30,198 bases of DNA, taken from IMG/VR virus record IMGVR_UViG_3300043427_000550, positions 1 to 30,198 of that record; one strand, 5' to 3'. The notes beneath the pieces were generated by a model. That model was given only the letters and a program-made list of their open reading frames with translations, ran no database searches and had not been told where the DNA came from. Source of the DNA: a virus. Shown here piece by piece: positions 20,464 through 29,409 of this stretch. Made by a program: the position numbers and the translations under genes. Positions within the stretch are counted from its first letter, which is position 1. Every line of letters starts with the position of its first letter.

Positions 20464-21630
20464 TCAGCCTTGGCGAAATGCTGAAAGTGTCTTTAGGTAA
20501 GCAGCCATGTTACCTGAATATGATTCAGGAGCTCTGTCTACACCCTCAGATAGGGTTTCAGATTTTGCTGTTTGAGAAACTGATCTTGATGAGAAATATG
20601 ATTCTCTCAATGTTTCCAGTTTTTCACGATATTCTTCCTCACTTTCAAACTCAACACTTTCGGCAAGTGAAGCGAGCTTTTCTTTCTGAGTGTCTGCTAG
20701 ACCCTCGGAAACCTGATCAAAGATTCCATCTGCAACCGCCTCTGCGAGACGCTTGTTTAGGGAAACGTTTTTCTCAATTTGCTCGTTGAGTTTTGTCTCC
20801 ATTTCATCAAGTTTTTCTACCATGCTCTCTAGAACATTATATTTATCTTCAGGGATTGATACATAATGTGCTTCAAAAAGGTCCTTGAGACCAGTCATGA
20901 AGGATTCGGTTAACTCTTCCTTCAGACCATTTTCAACAGCGAGTTTATTTTCATCGATCCACTCGCCAGAAACATATTCAAGATAAGAATCAACTCTTTC
21001 AGTAAGAGCTGATCTAATTTCTTCAACTTCTTCTTGGAGAGCAATCGAATATTGCTCTTCCAATGAAGAGGTGATTTCAGAAACTTTAGAATTGATAGCT
21101 GACTCAAAGATTGTCTTTGCCTTTTCTTTGAACTCTTCTGAAAGTTCTACTTCGGTATCAATATTCAGTAGTGCATTGAGATCTTCTTCAATTTCATACT
21201 CAATGGTTTCTTCTACTTCTTCCTCTGCAGCAACTTCTTCCTCTTCTTCTGCTTCTGCTTCTTCTACCTCTGCGGTAACTTCCTCATCATCTTCTTCAGT
21301 AATAACTTCGTCATCAAGCTCCTCTTCTTCCTTCACAGCAGAAGACTTATTGAGGGTCTTCATTCCATCAGCAGCACCAGCTCCTTTGTTTACTACATTC
21401 TTAACTTGCTTAAGAGTAGCACCAGGAGTTTTTAATTTTGATGAATCATCATCAGACTTATAATTTTCTGGTGTTGGGCCACCCAGATCTTCCCAACCGC
21501 CAGTTTGACCATCAGGGATTCCTGTTGTTAGTTTGCCCATTGGATCAGCAGCTGAAGCTCCACTGTTAACAGCGGTTCTGGATTGCTTAGTGCCTGCTTC
21601 CATTTCTTGTAAATTGTTACCACGAGACAT
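20464..21630 (-). CDS. gp22: Prohead scaffolding core protein gp22
   Basis: A 388-aa scaffold protein, longer than the 269 aa of T4 gp22. It forms the internal core of the prohead and is removed by the gp21 protease. Position between gp21 and gp23 is the first evidence. The N-terminal 100 residues are polar, with two related GASAADPMGKL and GAGAADGMKTL stretches. Residues 101-150 are an extremely acidic run of Glu and Asp. The remainder (about 155-350) is a long helical, coiled-coil-like region with many Glu, Leu and Lys. Several I/L-x-E sites suitable for the protease are present. Two overlapping late boxes lie upstream (21665-21676). Confidence 0.92.
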   Translation of the reverse strand: MSRGNNLQEMEAGTKQSRTAVNSGASAADPMGKLTTGIPDGQTGGWEDLGGPTPENYKSDDDSSKLKTPGATLKQVKNVVNKGAGAADGMKTLNKSSAVKEEEELDDEVITEEDDEEVTAEVEEAEAEEEEEVAAEEEVEETIEYEIEEDLNALLNIDTEVELSEEFKEKAKTIFESAINSKVSEITSSLEEQYSIALQEEVEEIRSALTERVDSYLEYVSGEWIDENKLAVENGLKEELTESFMTGLKDLFEAHYVSIPEDKYNVLESMVEKLDEMETKLNEQIEKNVSLNKRLAEAVADGIFDQVSEGLADTQKEKLASLAESVEFESEEEYREKLETLRESYFSSRSVSQTAKSETLSEGVDRAPESYSGNMAAYLKTLSAFRQG

Positions 21631-21664
21631 TTGAACTCTCCGATTAACCTTGAAATTTAATCTA

Positions 21665-21676
21665 TATTTATTTATT
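21665..21676 (-). promoter_or_regulatory. Tandem late promoter boxes before gp22
   Basis: Two overlapping AATAAATA boxes on the minus strand (21665-21672 and 21669-21676), 35-46 bases before the gp22 ATG. They match the T4 late consensus TATAAATA except for the first base. Confidence 0.65.
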
Positions 21677-21687
21677 AAAATATAATT

Positions 21688-22338
21688 TTAAAGACTATTT
21701 AGAAAATTATTGAATAAGTCTAACTTATGTTCTTCTAGTCTTTTTTGATCAACTAAAGTGTTGATTCTACGCTTAGTTTGCTCTGCAAGTTTTTCACGAA
21801 GAATACCACCATCCCATACCCATTCTTTTCCTTCCATAATTCCTTCAACAAAAGCATCTGGAGCGGAAGGATCTGCTACAATATCTGCAGCAGTCGCAAG
21901 CATAAAGTCATCACCAACAACATTGAATCCTTCTCTTGTTGGTTTTAATGACCCAATACCACGAGAAGAAACGCCTAGTTTTACTCCTTCGCTAATAAGA
22001 GATTCTGCAATTTTACCCATTGGGGTTGAAAGAATCTTTGCTTTACCAATAAAATTATTTCCACTTTCTTTCAATGAAACAATTTTATGAGAAACTCTAT
22101 CTAAATTAACAGTAGGACCATCAGGGTGTCCCAACTCACCAAGAGCTCTTCCTGCTTGAACATGTGCTTCATTATATCTACCAACTTCACGTCTAAGAGT
22201 TTCCATTGGATACATGCGACCATTTCGGTTCTTTATATTTCCCTGTAAGAAAACCCCTTCTATGTACAATGATTTTTTTCCGTTATTTTCTTCAGTAATA
22301 AAATTTACTGATTCTATTTCTTCTCTGATTAGTTTCAT
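21688..22338 (-). CDS. gp21: Prohead core protein protease gp21
   Basis: A 216-aa serine protease of the herpesvirus/T4 prohead type (T4 gp21 has 212 aa). It cleaves scaffold and capsid proteins at I/L-x-E sites during head maturation and then itself. Seen: NRNGRMYPMETLRREV (about 38-53), the catalytic histidine in GELGHPDG (H71), the serine in GVSSRG (about 122-127), and LATAADIVADPSAPDAFV, typical of the family. The last ~50 residues are a helical tail thought to direct it into the core. The ATG lies 5 bases after the stop of the 89-aa gene upstream. A small gap precedes gp22. Confidence 0.95.
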   Translation of the reverse strand: MKLIREEIESVNFITEENNGKKSLYIEGVFLQGNIKNRNGRMYPMETLRREVGRYNEAHVQAGRALGELGHPDGPTVNLDRVSHKIVSLKESGNNFIGKAKILSTPMGKIAESLISEGVKLGVSSRGIGSLKPTREGFNVVGDDFMLATAADIVADPSAPDAFVEGIMEGKEWVWDGGILREKLAEQTKRRINTLVDQKRLEEHKLDLFNNFLNSL

Positions 22339-22343
22339 GGTTC

Positions 22344-22613
22344 TTAGTTGGTGAGTCCTACTTTAGCGGCTAATACTGTTCCAGCAGATGCAAAGATTAC
22401 ATCAGTTGAAGCCTTTTGAAGGAATTCAACTGACCCGGTTGCCAATGTAAATGTATTGGTAGTTGCAGCACCGACAGCAGTTGAGATGCTTACCGTAGCT
22501 GCTGCTCCTGAACCATTATATAATCTTACACAGGTTGCTTCACTAATACTAGAAGCGGCACCTGCAGTTGTAGGCATTGCAACTTCTGTTGCAATTATTT
22601 TTGTTCTTTGCAT
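22344..22613 (-). CDS. Small Ala/Thr-rich protein, probably virion-associated
   Basis: An 89-aa protein, MQRTKIIATEVAMPTTAGAAS at the start. It is rich in alanine, threonine, serine and valine, with alternating hydrophobic residues suggesting a small beta-sandwich: VRLYNGSGAAATVSI, NTFTLATGSVEFLQKAST, VIFASAGTVLAAKVGLTN. Composition and position among head genes suggest a small structural or decoration protein, but no family is recognised with certainty. A late box (22639-22646) lies 26 bases upstream, so it is expected to be a late gene. It ends 5 bases before gp21. Confidence 0.78.
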   Translation of the reverse strand: MQRTKIIATEVAMPTTAGAASSISEATCVRLYNGSGAAATVSISTAVGAATTNTFTLATGSVEFLQKASTDVIFASAGTVLAAKVGLTN

Positions 22614-22638
22614 TGTTATAATAAAGTCCTATAATAGT

Positions 22639-22646
22639 TATTTATT
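22639..22646 (-). promoter_or_regulatory. Late promoter box before the 89-aa gene
   Basis: AATAAATA on the minus strand, 26 bases before the ATG at 22613. It overlaps the stop codon of the gp67-like gene. Confidence 0.6.
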
Positions 22647-22815
22647 ATTCCGCGTCTTCTTCAGATTCATCTTCTAACCCAAAAACTACAGATGCTACTG
22701 TAGGTCTTAGATCATCAATTTTTTCTGAAGATTTTGTATATAAAATATCTTTAATTTTATCACTAATTTCTGAAGGTGCTTCGTCAGACATAATCATGTT
22801 TATTAGATCTTCCAT
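22645..22815 (-). CDS. gp67: gp67-like prohead core protein
   Basis: A 56-aa protein from ATG 22813-22815: MEDLINMIMSDEAPSEISDK, followed by a helix with IDDLRPTVASVVFG and a very acidic tail (EDESEEDAE). T4 gp67 also starts MEGLIEAIKSND, has an I-D-L-I-K-x-x-K-I-A-I-A helix and an acidic tail, and helps shape the prohead core. The position between portal (gp20) and protease (gp21) matches T4. A TTG codon 21 bases upstream could extend the frame, but the exact TATAAATA late box at 22842-22849 and the leader spacing favour the ATG. It is shorter than T4 gp67 (80 aa). Confidence 0.8.
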   Translation of the reverse strand: MEDLINMIMSDEAPSEISDKIKDILYTKSSEKIDDLRPTVASVVFGLEDESEEDAE

Positions 22816-22841
22816 AAATTTTTGAATCAATTTCAATTACT

Positions 22842-22849
22842 TATTTATA
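22842..22849 (-). promoter_or_regulatory. Late promoter box (exact T4 consensus) before gp67
   Basis: TATAAATA on the minus strand, 27 bases before the gp67 ATG and overlapping the end of gp20. It is the only exact match to the T4 late consensus found in an upstream position in this window. Confidence 0.75.
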
Positions 22850-24491
22850 TCTCGGATGCTTCTACATCTGAGGCATCTATTTCTGGTTCAATGGGAACTT
22901 CTCCAGATGCACCATCGATAGAATCTCCAATTGGTTGTCCAGTTTCGGGATCAACAGGAGCATTTGGATCTGGAATAATTCCAGCTTCAATTTCTTGTTG
23001 AATTAGAATATCCTGTTCGATAATTTCTTCATCAGTTTGGCGAAGAATTTTGCGACGAACGTAATCTTGAGAATAATATTTACCAATGTATGGTTCTGCA
23101 GTAGCAACCATATTCAATCGTTCAGTCATCAACTCAGCTTCTTTTAGTTCTGAGAAATGATTATCGTATAGAAAATCATACTGAATATGCTGCTCCATGG
23201 TTTCCCAATCTTCTGGAGTAACAATGTTTTTTAAAATAAGTTGAGTCTTGAGCATATCATTGAACATATTTGAGAATCTCTTTCTCAAACGTCCAACAAA
23301 CTTGGTGAACTTCAATTCATCTCTCAAAATTTCTGAAGAACGACCTAAATTAAATCCACCTTCTCCGTCCATTCTTGATGGTGGTACATTGAGAGAGCGA
23401 TATAATTTCTTTTTAAAATACTCAATATCTGTAATTTCTCCAAGATTTTGACCGCCTGGTAGTGTAGTGATTTCAGTTCCTCTACCACCTTCACGGCGAG
23501 GAAGCCAGAAGTCCTCAAGCATACTCATATATTTCTTATCATCACGAATTTCTCCAGTTGATGCATCATATACAAGTTTATTGCGATAACGCATCATAAC
23601 ATCACGAAGATATTGTTCTGCTTTTACCTTAGGTAAATTGCCTACGTCGATATAGAAAATTCTACGTTCCGGAGCACGAGACAATCTATAGATAACAAGT
23701 GAGTCTTCAATCATACGAAGTTGATTTAGTGACTTAATTGCTTTGTGGAGATATGAGAGAACTGTCCCCTTATTTCTATCCACTAGACCAGAAGTGCAGT
23801 AGGTAATTGAATCTCTAGAAAATTTTACACCGGCACTTGATGATGAAGTATTGCTTGTTAATTGAGATCCTGCATTATTACTTCCCTTTGAATTGTATAT
23901 AAAATATTCATCTATTTCTGGAAATGTAAATGATTCTTCGTCAGAATTTCTTCTAACTAATCCATCATTTTTCTTATCTTTTCTTTGCTGTCTAACATAA
24001 CGCATTTTTAATGCGTCAATATATCTAAGTTCTTGAATTCCGTCTTGTGGATTTTTTAAATCTATTACTTTATGATAATAAAGTCTTCCATCAATATACC
24101 AATTTCTATAGATCTCATGTGATTTTTTATCAAAATCTAATAAGTCTAATATGTGTTTAAATTCTTCTCTTATTTTCTTTTTTATACCATCACTAGCATT
24201 TAAATTTGATAATTCAATCTGAACGGGAACATCATTTGTATCGGAAACAATAGCTTCATTTACAATATCTTCGATTGCACTATCCACCTCTGGGTGAAGT
24301 GCCATTTCCCTATATCTTTTAATTAGATCAAATTCTGTTCTATAAACACCTTCAATATCTACATAAGAACCAAAAAATCCACTGGTTAAATAATGGTCAA
24401 CCCCGTCCTCATTATTTTGAGGAACGGGGGAAACTGTAGATGGTGATTTTTTGTTATTATCTTCTATTGAAAAACCAAATAATTTAGCCAT
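22845..24491 (-). CDS. gp20: Portal protein gp20
   Basis: A 548-aa portal protein (T4 gp20 has 524 aa). The dodecameric ring at one capsid vertex starts head assembly and is the channel through which DNA is packed. Family pattern: DLIKRYREMALHPEVDSAIEDIVNEAI near 55-82, EIYRNWYIDGRLYYHKVID, YCTSGLVDRNKGTVLSYLHKAIKSLNQLRMIEDS in the centre, RAPERRIFYIDVGNLPK, and NVPPSRMDGEGGFNLGRSSEI. The C-terminal tail is acidic and proline-rich (PDPNAPVDPETGQP). A late box (24518-24525) overlaps the stop of gp19 upstream. Its gene is widely used as a cyanophage diversity marker. Confidence 0.97.
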   Translation of the reverse strand: MAKLFGFSIEDNNKKSPSTVSPVPQNNEDGVDHYLTSGFFGSYVDIEGVYRTEFDLIKRYREMALHPEVDSAIEDIVNEAIVSDTNDVPVQIELSNLNASDGIKKKIREEFKHILDLLDFDKKSHEIYRNWYIDGRLYYHKVIDLKNPQDGIQELRYIDALKMRYVRQQRKDKKNDGLVRRNSDEESFTFPEIDEYFIYNSKGSNNAGSQLTSNTSSSSAGVKFSRDSITYCTSGLVDRNKGTVLSYLHKAIKSLNQLRMIEDSLVIYRLSRAPERRIFYIDVGNLPKVKAEQYLRDVMMRYRNKLVYDASTGEIRDDKKYMSMLEDFWLPRREGGRGTEITTLPGGQNLGEITDIEYFKKKLYRSLNVPPSRMDGEGGFNLGRSSEILRDELKFTKFVGRLRKRFSNMFNDMLKTQLILKNIVTPEDWETMEQHIQYDFLYDNHFSELKEAELMTERLNMVATAEPYIGKYYSQDYVRRKILRQTDEEIIEQDILIQQEIEAGIIPDPNAPVDPETGQPIGDSIDGASGEVPIEPEIDASDVEASEI

Positions 24492-24517
24492 TATTAAAGT
24501 GTAAACTAGATTAATAC

Positions 24518-24525
24518 TATTTATT
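24518..24525 (-). promoter_or_regulatory. Late promoter box before gp20
   Basis: AATAAATA on the minus strand, 26 bases before the gp20 ATG and overlapping the gp19 stop codon. Confidence 0.65.
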
Positions 24526-25189
24526 AAACAATAGCAACTCCAGTTTGATCGGTAGCACCACCACTGGTTTGCTGAGATCCAGCAGTCCAGTATTGAACTT
24601 GGAACTCTACAGTGTATTCTTCGATGGTATCGGATGAATCATATGATAGATCAATCTGAGATACATTTGTTGGGAATACATCATAGAATAGATATGTTCT
24701 CAGTGGAGTAATACCAGAACCACCGACTAAATCATAGTTTTGGTTTGAATTGTCCATTCTGTTGCTAGCACCTCTACCGAGTTGATGAACAACAGCATTT
24801 GTCATATATGAAGTTGGATTTGTTGCACCAGTGTTATTATCTAACTTGCTGATGGAATTCATCCAAAGTTCGAACGCAGATCTCAGTTTGAAATCTTCGT
24901 CATTGATAATGGTAACAGTCCATGTATCGAAGGTTCTGTCTCCAGCAACCTTGAGGATTCTTCCTCTAAATGGAACATCAATTGGAGCAATGTTTGATGC
25001 TGGAAGAGCAGCTGCTTTGCATAAGAAATTGAAAGCTTCTGCTTCTCCATTAGCACCAGTTGCCCAAGTTGCACCAGAGTTTGTAGCAGCGGCTGGGAAT
25101 GAAGGAATATTTACTTCAAATAGATTGGGTCTAGCGCCGCCACCTGCTAATTTTGATTTGAAATCTGTGATAGTTCTTAAAGTAGACAT
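24524..25189 (-). CDS. gp19: Tail tube protein gp19
   Basis: A 221-aa tail tube subunit (T4 gp19 has 163 aa), forming the inner channel of the contractile tail. Family features: N-terminal FKSKLAGGGARPNLFEVNIPSFP, the AALPASNIAPIDVPFRGRILKV segment, TFDTWTVTIINDEDFKLRSAFELWMNSI (the core of the tube fold), and EEYTVEFQVQYW near the C-terminus. Insertions around residues 100-140 and a polar tail explain the extra length. A strong Shine-Dalgarno (GGGAGGAC) precedes the ATG. It follows gp18 with a 35-base gap that has no late box, so both may share a transcript. The 18024-18593 protein is its shorter relative. Confidence 0.95.
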   Translation of the reverse strand: MSTLRTITDFKSKLAGGGARPNLFEVNIPSFPAAATNSGATWATGANGEAEAFNFLCKAAALPASNIAPIDVPFRGRILKVAGDRTFDTWTVTIINDEDFKLRSAFELWMNSISKLDNNTGATNPTSYMTNAVVHQLGRGASNRMDNSNQNYDLVGGSGITPLRTYLFYDVFPTNVSQIDLSYDSSDTIEEYTVEFQVQYWTAGSQQTSGGATDQTGVAIV

Positions 25190-25224
25190 TTTAGTAGTCC
25201 TCCCTTTTTAAGTTAAAATAATAA

Positions 25225-27444
25225 TCAAACTCTTCCAGCCACTTCTTCGAAGCTTACACCTGTACGGGTTGCTACGAAAGTTAGTGTTACGAAGTTAATT
25301 GACTTGGCTGGTTTTAGGAAGATGTCTGCTCTAAATTCATTGTTATCAATAACATCGGGAGTGTTATTGGTTTCATCACAAATAACCAGGAAGTCATAGA
25401 CTCCTCTCTTAGCTTGAATATCTCTAAGATAAGGTTCTACAATGTTAACGAAATTAGCTCTGGTGATTTGATCATTAAGTTCGAATAACTGAGCTTCTGC
25501 TGCTTTTTGTAATGCTTGCTCAACCGTCAGGAATAAACGACGAACGTTAATTCTGTCGAATGCTGAAGAATATCCAAGAGCAGTTTTATCACCAAAGAGA
25601 AGAATTCCAATTCCTGGTTGATTAACAATTGCGTTAATTCTTCTTGGATAGAGTTGATCTCTTTGTGCTTTATTTGGGTTGTATGCTAGTTTAATTGCAT
25701 TGTTTAAAATTCCTCTTTGCTGACCAGCAGGTGAGAACCATGGATATGCAACTAAGTTTGTTCTAACCATCATTCCGCCAACATCACCATTACATGGGAT
25801 ATATCTGAATTGATTATTAAATCTATCATACATGTACTTATAACCAGTATCAAATACTGCGTATGATGAAGAAGGAAGTGGACTAAAGAATCTAATTAAG
25901 TTGTCGGTTTGAGTATCGGAATTTGTGATACCAATAATACCCTTTCCATCTGCTCCTCTGTGTGGAGAAATGCAAGCAACGCAATCTTTTCTCTGATTTG
26001 CGATGGACATCACATAATTTGCTTTTGCTTGTGATTCTTCTAAAGTTCCAAAACCAGGACCATTTAGAATGAAGTCAACTTCGATTTCATCCTTGTTTGA
26101 GAAGAGACTATATGCTGAAATTACATCACCCAATTCAACGGAATAACCATTATTAGCAGAATTGTAGTTGTTACCATTTGTTAGGGTATATGTAACATTT
26201 CCAATAGCACTGAATGTAACACCCTGAGTTTCTTGGTTCCAAATGCCATCAGCAATTGAAATTGGACTAAATGATTCTGATTTTACACCAGAATATGTTG
26301 TAAATCCAGTAGCAACAGGTGTAGTACCATTTTGAGAATCATATTCATCTGAAGGATTAGCGCCAGCAAAAATATAATCTGAGAAGTTAGCTAGATAATT
26401 CTTCCACCAGATCTTCTGTGGAGAATTGATTGCGGAAATTGAATCAGTTGCCTTCGAAAGATTTACATGCTTTTCTAGAAGATTTCCTTGAATTCCTGTG
26501 ATCTTTCCTTCATCATCAAAAATCGCAATATGTAGCGCGTCATTTTTTGAACTTCTATCTAACGAATATCCATTAGAAATTGGTTTTGGTGCAATTGATT
26601 TCCAATAAATTGTGCTATTAACTAATCCAAGAGTTTGCGAATCATACCAATCAGCGACCGATGTTGCCTGCGATGTGTTTACGTTGGTTCCAGAGTTATT
26701 TACGAATGTTAAAGTATCAAGTCTAACTATGGAAGATAGTCTATCATTTTCAGAATATGTTATTGGTGTTTCCACCCCAGTGGTGCTAGCAAGGGAAACG
26801 ATCTTAACGTCAACTTTACTTGCTCCGGTAGAAGCATCTGTTGTAACACCAGTAATTATTCCTTTAAGGTAACCATTAAATACTGAGGTGCTTCCTGATC
26901 CAGCTGAAACGCTGTTTATACCGACTGTAACACCATATCCAATTACTGCTCCAAGTGCAGATGGATTAGTTGTTGCAATTCCGATTATTTGATCTGCTTT
27001 ATCATCAATTAAACAAACCTTTAGACCATTTGCCCAGACTCCTGGATTTTTTGCTGCATAGGCAAAAGTTACAGAATCATCGGAGTGATTATCATCATAA
27101 TCATCGTAGTTGTAAATTTTTAGATCATTTGAGGCAGATACATCAAATCCTGCGTTAGCATTGTTTAGTTCATCACCAGCACATCTTACAACCTTAAGAA
27201 CACCACCGTATGATAAGAATGAAGATGCTGTGAGCCAATACTCATACTGTCCATCTTCATTTTTTGGTTTTCCAAAAATATTAATTAATTCTTGTTCGGT
27301 GTTGATGTCTATTGGTACTTCAACTGGACCGATGGGAAAGGGGCCTGCAATAGCACCAATATTATCTAAAATATTTTCAGCTCTCCCAACTGTTAAATCA
27401 ACTTCCCTAGTAAGTACACCGGGAGATAATTGAGGAGTCGCCAT
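25225..27444 (-). CDS. gp18: Tail sheath protein gp18
   Basis: A 739-aa contractile tail sheath protein (T4 gp18 has 659 aa). Recognised by the N-terminus PQLSPGVLTREVDLTVG, followed by IGAIAGPFPIGPVEVP, and by the C-terminal sheath domain: NPNKAQRDQLYPRRINAIVN, then GIGILLFGDKTALG, FDRINVRRLFLTVEQALQ and FLKPAKSINFVTLTFVATRTG. The middle (about 150-450) is a variable, surface-exposed part with many Ser, Thr, Asn and Gly residues. The Shine-Dalgarno CAGGAGA precedes the ATG. A terminator (27488-27523) and a late box (27480-27487) lie directly upstream, so gp18 heads a late unit. Confidence 0.97.
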   Translation of the reverse strand: MATPQLSPGVLTREVDLTVGRAENILDNIGAIAGPFPIGPVEVPIDINTEQELINIFGKPKNEDGQYEYWLTASSFLSYGGVLKVVRCAGDELNNANAGFDVSASNDLKIYNYDDYDDNHSDDSVTFAYAAKNPGVWANGLKVCLIDDKADQIIGIATTNPSALGAVIGYGVTVGINSVSAGSGSTSVFNGYLKGIITGVTTDASTGASKVDVKIVSLASTTGVETPITYSENDRLSSIVRLDTLTFVNNSGTNVNTSQATSVADWYDSQTLGLVNSTIYWKSIAPKPISNGYSLDRSSKNDALHIAIFDDEGKITGIQGNLLEKHVNLSKATDSISAINSPQKIWWKNYLANFSDYIFAGANPSDEYDSQNGTTPVATGFTTYSGVKSESFSPISIADGIWNQETQGVTFSAIGNVTYTLTNGNNYNSANNGYSVELGDVISAYSLFSNKDEIEVDFILNGPGFGTLEESQAKANYVMSIANQRKDCVACISPHRGADGKGIIGITNSDTQTDNLIRFFSPLPSSSYAVFDTGYKYMYDRFNNQFRYIPCNGDVGGMMVRTNLVAYPWFSPAGQQRGILNNAIKLAYNPNKAQRDQLYPRRINAIVNQPGIGILLFGDKTALGYSSAFDRINVRRLFLTVEQALQKAAEAQLFELNDQITRANFVNIVEPYLRDIQAKRGVYDFLVICDETNNTPDVIDNNEFRADIFLKPAKSINFVTLTFVATRTGVSFEEVAGRV

Positions 27445-27479
27445 GTTTTTCTCCTGATAGTTTCAGATTATCTAAAAAA

Positions 27480-27487
27480 TATTTATT
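27480..27487 (-). promoter_or_regulatory. Late promoter box before gp18
   Basis: AATAAATA on the minus strand, 35 bases before the gp18 ATG. It directly follows the T-run of the upstream terminator-like hairpin. Confidence 0.65.
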
Positions 27488-27523
27488 AAAAAATCACTTT
27501 ACGCGGGGGAAAATGTGCGTAAA
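27488..27523 (-). terminator. Terminator-like hairpin between the zinc protein gene and gp18
   Basis: A 7-bp stem (TTTACGC at 27498-27504 with GCGTAAA at 27517-27523) has a 12-base loop rich in G/C on one side. A T6 run follows four bases later on the minus strand. The stem is weaker than others in the window. The element starts 4 bases past the upstream stop codon. Confidence 0.6.
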
Positions 27524-27527
27524 CATA

Positions 27528-27758
27528 CTACCAATCAGGATATTCCCACATATATCCTAAATTAGATGTCTTTCTTTTTCTCAAAACTCTGTTTATTGTA
27601 CAATCTTTACATTCGTAGGAAAATGATGATGCAACTGCTCCTCTATCTTTGCGTGTTCTATAGAAACAGTCTATAAGGTTTTTTATTTCTCCACATACCC
27701 TGCATTCTCTATCGTATAATAAAAGATGTCCAAACTTTACCTGATTATCTAAGTCCAT
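27528..27758 (-). CDS. Small four-cysteine (zinc-binding) protein
   Basis: A 76-aa protein from ATG 27756-27758; the start shares one base with the gp17 stop (TAATG). Four cysteines are arranged as C-x2-C at residues 19-22 and C-x2-C at 50-53, with TRKDRG between them. This is the zinc-ribbon or treble-clef spacing of HNH-type small proteins, but the HNH catalytic histidines are not seen. It may be a degenerate or DNA-binding domain rather than a nuclease. Small HNH-like proteins next to terminase genes are known in several phage groups, where they can aid DNA cleavage during packaging, so a packaging role is plausible but unproven. Confidence 0.75.
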   Translation of the reverse strand: MDLDNQVKFGHLLLYDRECRVCGEIKNLIDCFYRTRKDRGAVASSFSYECKDCTINRVLRKRKTSNLGYMWEYPDW

Positions 27759-29404
27759 TATTTGTACTCCCACATATAAGACATATCTCCATATTCATCC
27801 GTAAACCATCTATCTCCACTAGAATCAACAAAACTCTCAGAATCTAACCCATCAACTATAAAACCAAATGGAGACATATCTTGCTCTATCTGATTTTTTT
27901 GTTCTTCATACAAACGCTTTCTGATATCTTGATCTGTAAGTTCCTTAAAATACTCTTGTGCAACTAACCAAGCATAGATGACTAGACACATCGCTAAGTC
28001 ATCATTACAACCCTCTTCTGCTTCAAATGAATTATGCTTTGAAATGAAAGTCGTAAGTTCTGATATTATTTCATAATCTTTAAAGAGTAACTTATCACTC
28101 TCAATCATTGCTTTAAGATTTAAAGCACCGACTTTTTTTACAGTTTTGGACATCTTTACTCCAAGTTGAGTCTTCTTCCCAGAGAAACCTTGTCCTACAA
28201 TCTGCCCAGCACGCCCTCTCATAGAGCACATTAGTACATTTTGATACTCTAGATCGTAATGTAATAATGACGCTACCTGATCGCCTATATCATTGACCTC
28301 ACAGAGAATATACGCACTATTATAATTCTTTGCAACTTCCCAAATTATATTTGGGAATAACATAGGTTTAATTTCATTATTCCTGTATTTTGCTACAATT
28401 CTATGAGGAAATTGTGTTATATCTACAACTACAAATGCGGAGTAATCTTCACTAACTCCTCTAGCGACATCCACTGTAATTATATAATCGTGGTTTTCTA
28501 TTACTGGTTCGTATACATCCAATCCCGCACTTTTTTTGATTGGATCTTCGTAAACAAAACTTTTTAATTTACTTGGTGAAATAAGAGTATCGACGGATCC
28601 TAAAAATTCACACTCAAATTCGATTTTGAATTGTTGATCGGATGTGTTTGCAATGGTTTGTTTTTTCCATTCCTCATCTCTTCCAGGAACTTCCGACCAA
28701 TGAACATCAGTTGGTACATATTCATTTTTACCTTTTTCTGCATCATGCCACATTCGGTAGAAATGATTCATACCATGTGGAGTTGATACGATAATTACTT
28801 TCGTGTTTTTACCGGAAGTAATAGTAGGATAAACAGATGCAAAGAAGGAATCTGCGATATGGTTTGGAACGAAAGCGAACTCATCGAGAAAGAGGATATT
28901 GAACGACATGCCTCGGACAGCACTTGCAGACGTAGAAGCAGCCAGAATCTTTGATCCATTTTCTAGTTCAATGTTTCCTTTATTCCATGCTATTATACCC
29001 TGTTGCATCCATTTTGGTAAGTTTTCGTAGGCAGTTGCTAACCTACTTAACAATTCTCTAGCAGTTGCCGCTTTGTTAGCAAGAATACCAATATTTACAC
29101 TATCGTTGAAAATAAGATAATGTAAAAGATACGAAACAACAGTGGTAGATTTACCAGTCTGCCTAGGCATTTTGCAGATGTTAAATCTATTTTTGTGGAA
29201 ATTGTTGATTAATTTTTCTTGGAAATGATATGGCTCAAACTGTGTTAACCCCTCATCAAGGCTTACAATCTTTACATAATTTTTAGCAAAATATACCGGA
29301 TCTTCCTGACATTTTACGAACTCAAGAATTTGATCTTGAGTAAATTCAATTTGAGTATTTGCCTTCTTTAAATTTGGATTACCAAGATATACACTATCAG
29401 TCAT
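27758..29404 (-). CDS. gp17: Terminase large subunit gp17
   Basis: A 548-aa DNA packaging motor (T4 gp17 has 610 aa), with an ATPase and a nuclease domain. Seen: Walker A MPRQTGKST at 79-87, Walker B NILFLDEFAF at 169-178, the coupling motif VIIVSTPHG around 203-211, and the RNase H-like nuclease domain with IITVDVARG (D312) and the second acidic site at about 382-391 (ILCEVNDIGD). A third acidic element is CNDDLAMCL. The N-terminal portion lacks part of the T4 extension. The stop codon overlaps the next gene. It lies 5 bases after the stop of the preceding structural gene, so both are probably on the same late transcript. Confidence 0.97.
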   Translation of the reverse strand: MTDSVYLGNPNLKKANTQIEFTQDQILEFVKCQEDPVYFAKNYVKIVSLDEGLTQFEPYHFQEKLINNFHKNRFNICKMPRQTGKSTTVVSYLLHYLIFNDSVNIGILANKAATARELLSRLATAYENLPKWMQQGIIAWNKGNIELENGSKILAASTSASAVRGMSFNILFLDEFAFVPNHIADSFFASVYPTITSGKNTKVIIVSTPHGMNHFYRMWHDAEKGKNEYVPTDVHWSEVPGRDEEWKKQTIANTSDQQFKIEFECEFLGSVDTLISPSKLKSFVYEDPIKKSAGLDVYEPVIENHDYIITVDVARGVSEDYSAFVVVDITQFPHRIVAKYRNNEIKPMLFPNIIWEVAKNYNSAYILCEVNDIGDQVASLLHYDLEYQNVLMCSMRGRAGQIVGQGFSGKKTQLGVKMSKTVKKVGALNLKAMIESDKLLFKDYEIISELTTFISKHNSFEAEEGCNDDLAMCLVIYAWLVAQEYFKELTDQDIRKRLYEEQKNQIEQDMSPFGFIVDGLDSESFVDSSGDRWFTDEYGDMSYMWEYK

Positions 29405-29409
29405 AAAAA

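Noticed and set aside
27528-27773. Upstream GTG start (27773) for the zinc protein
   Set aside because: It would overlap gp17 by 16 bases, while the ATG at 27758 gives the TAATG coupling seen elsewhere in this genome.
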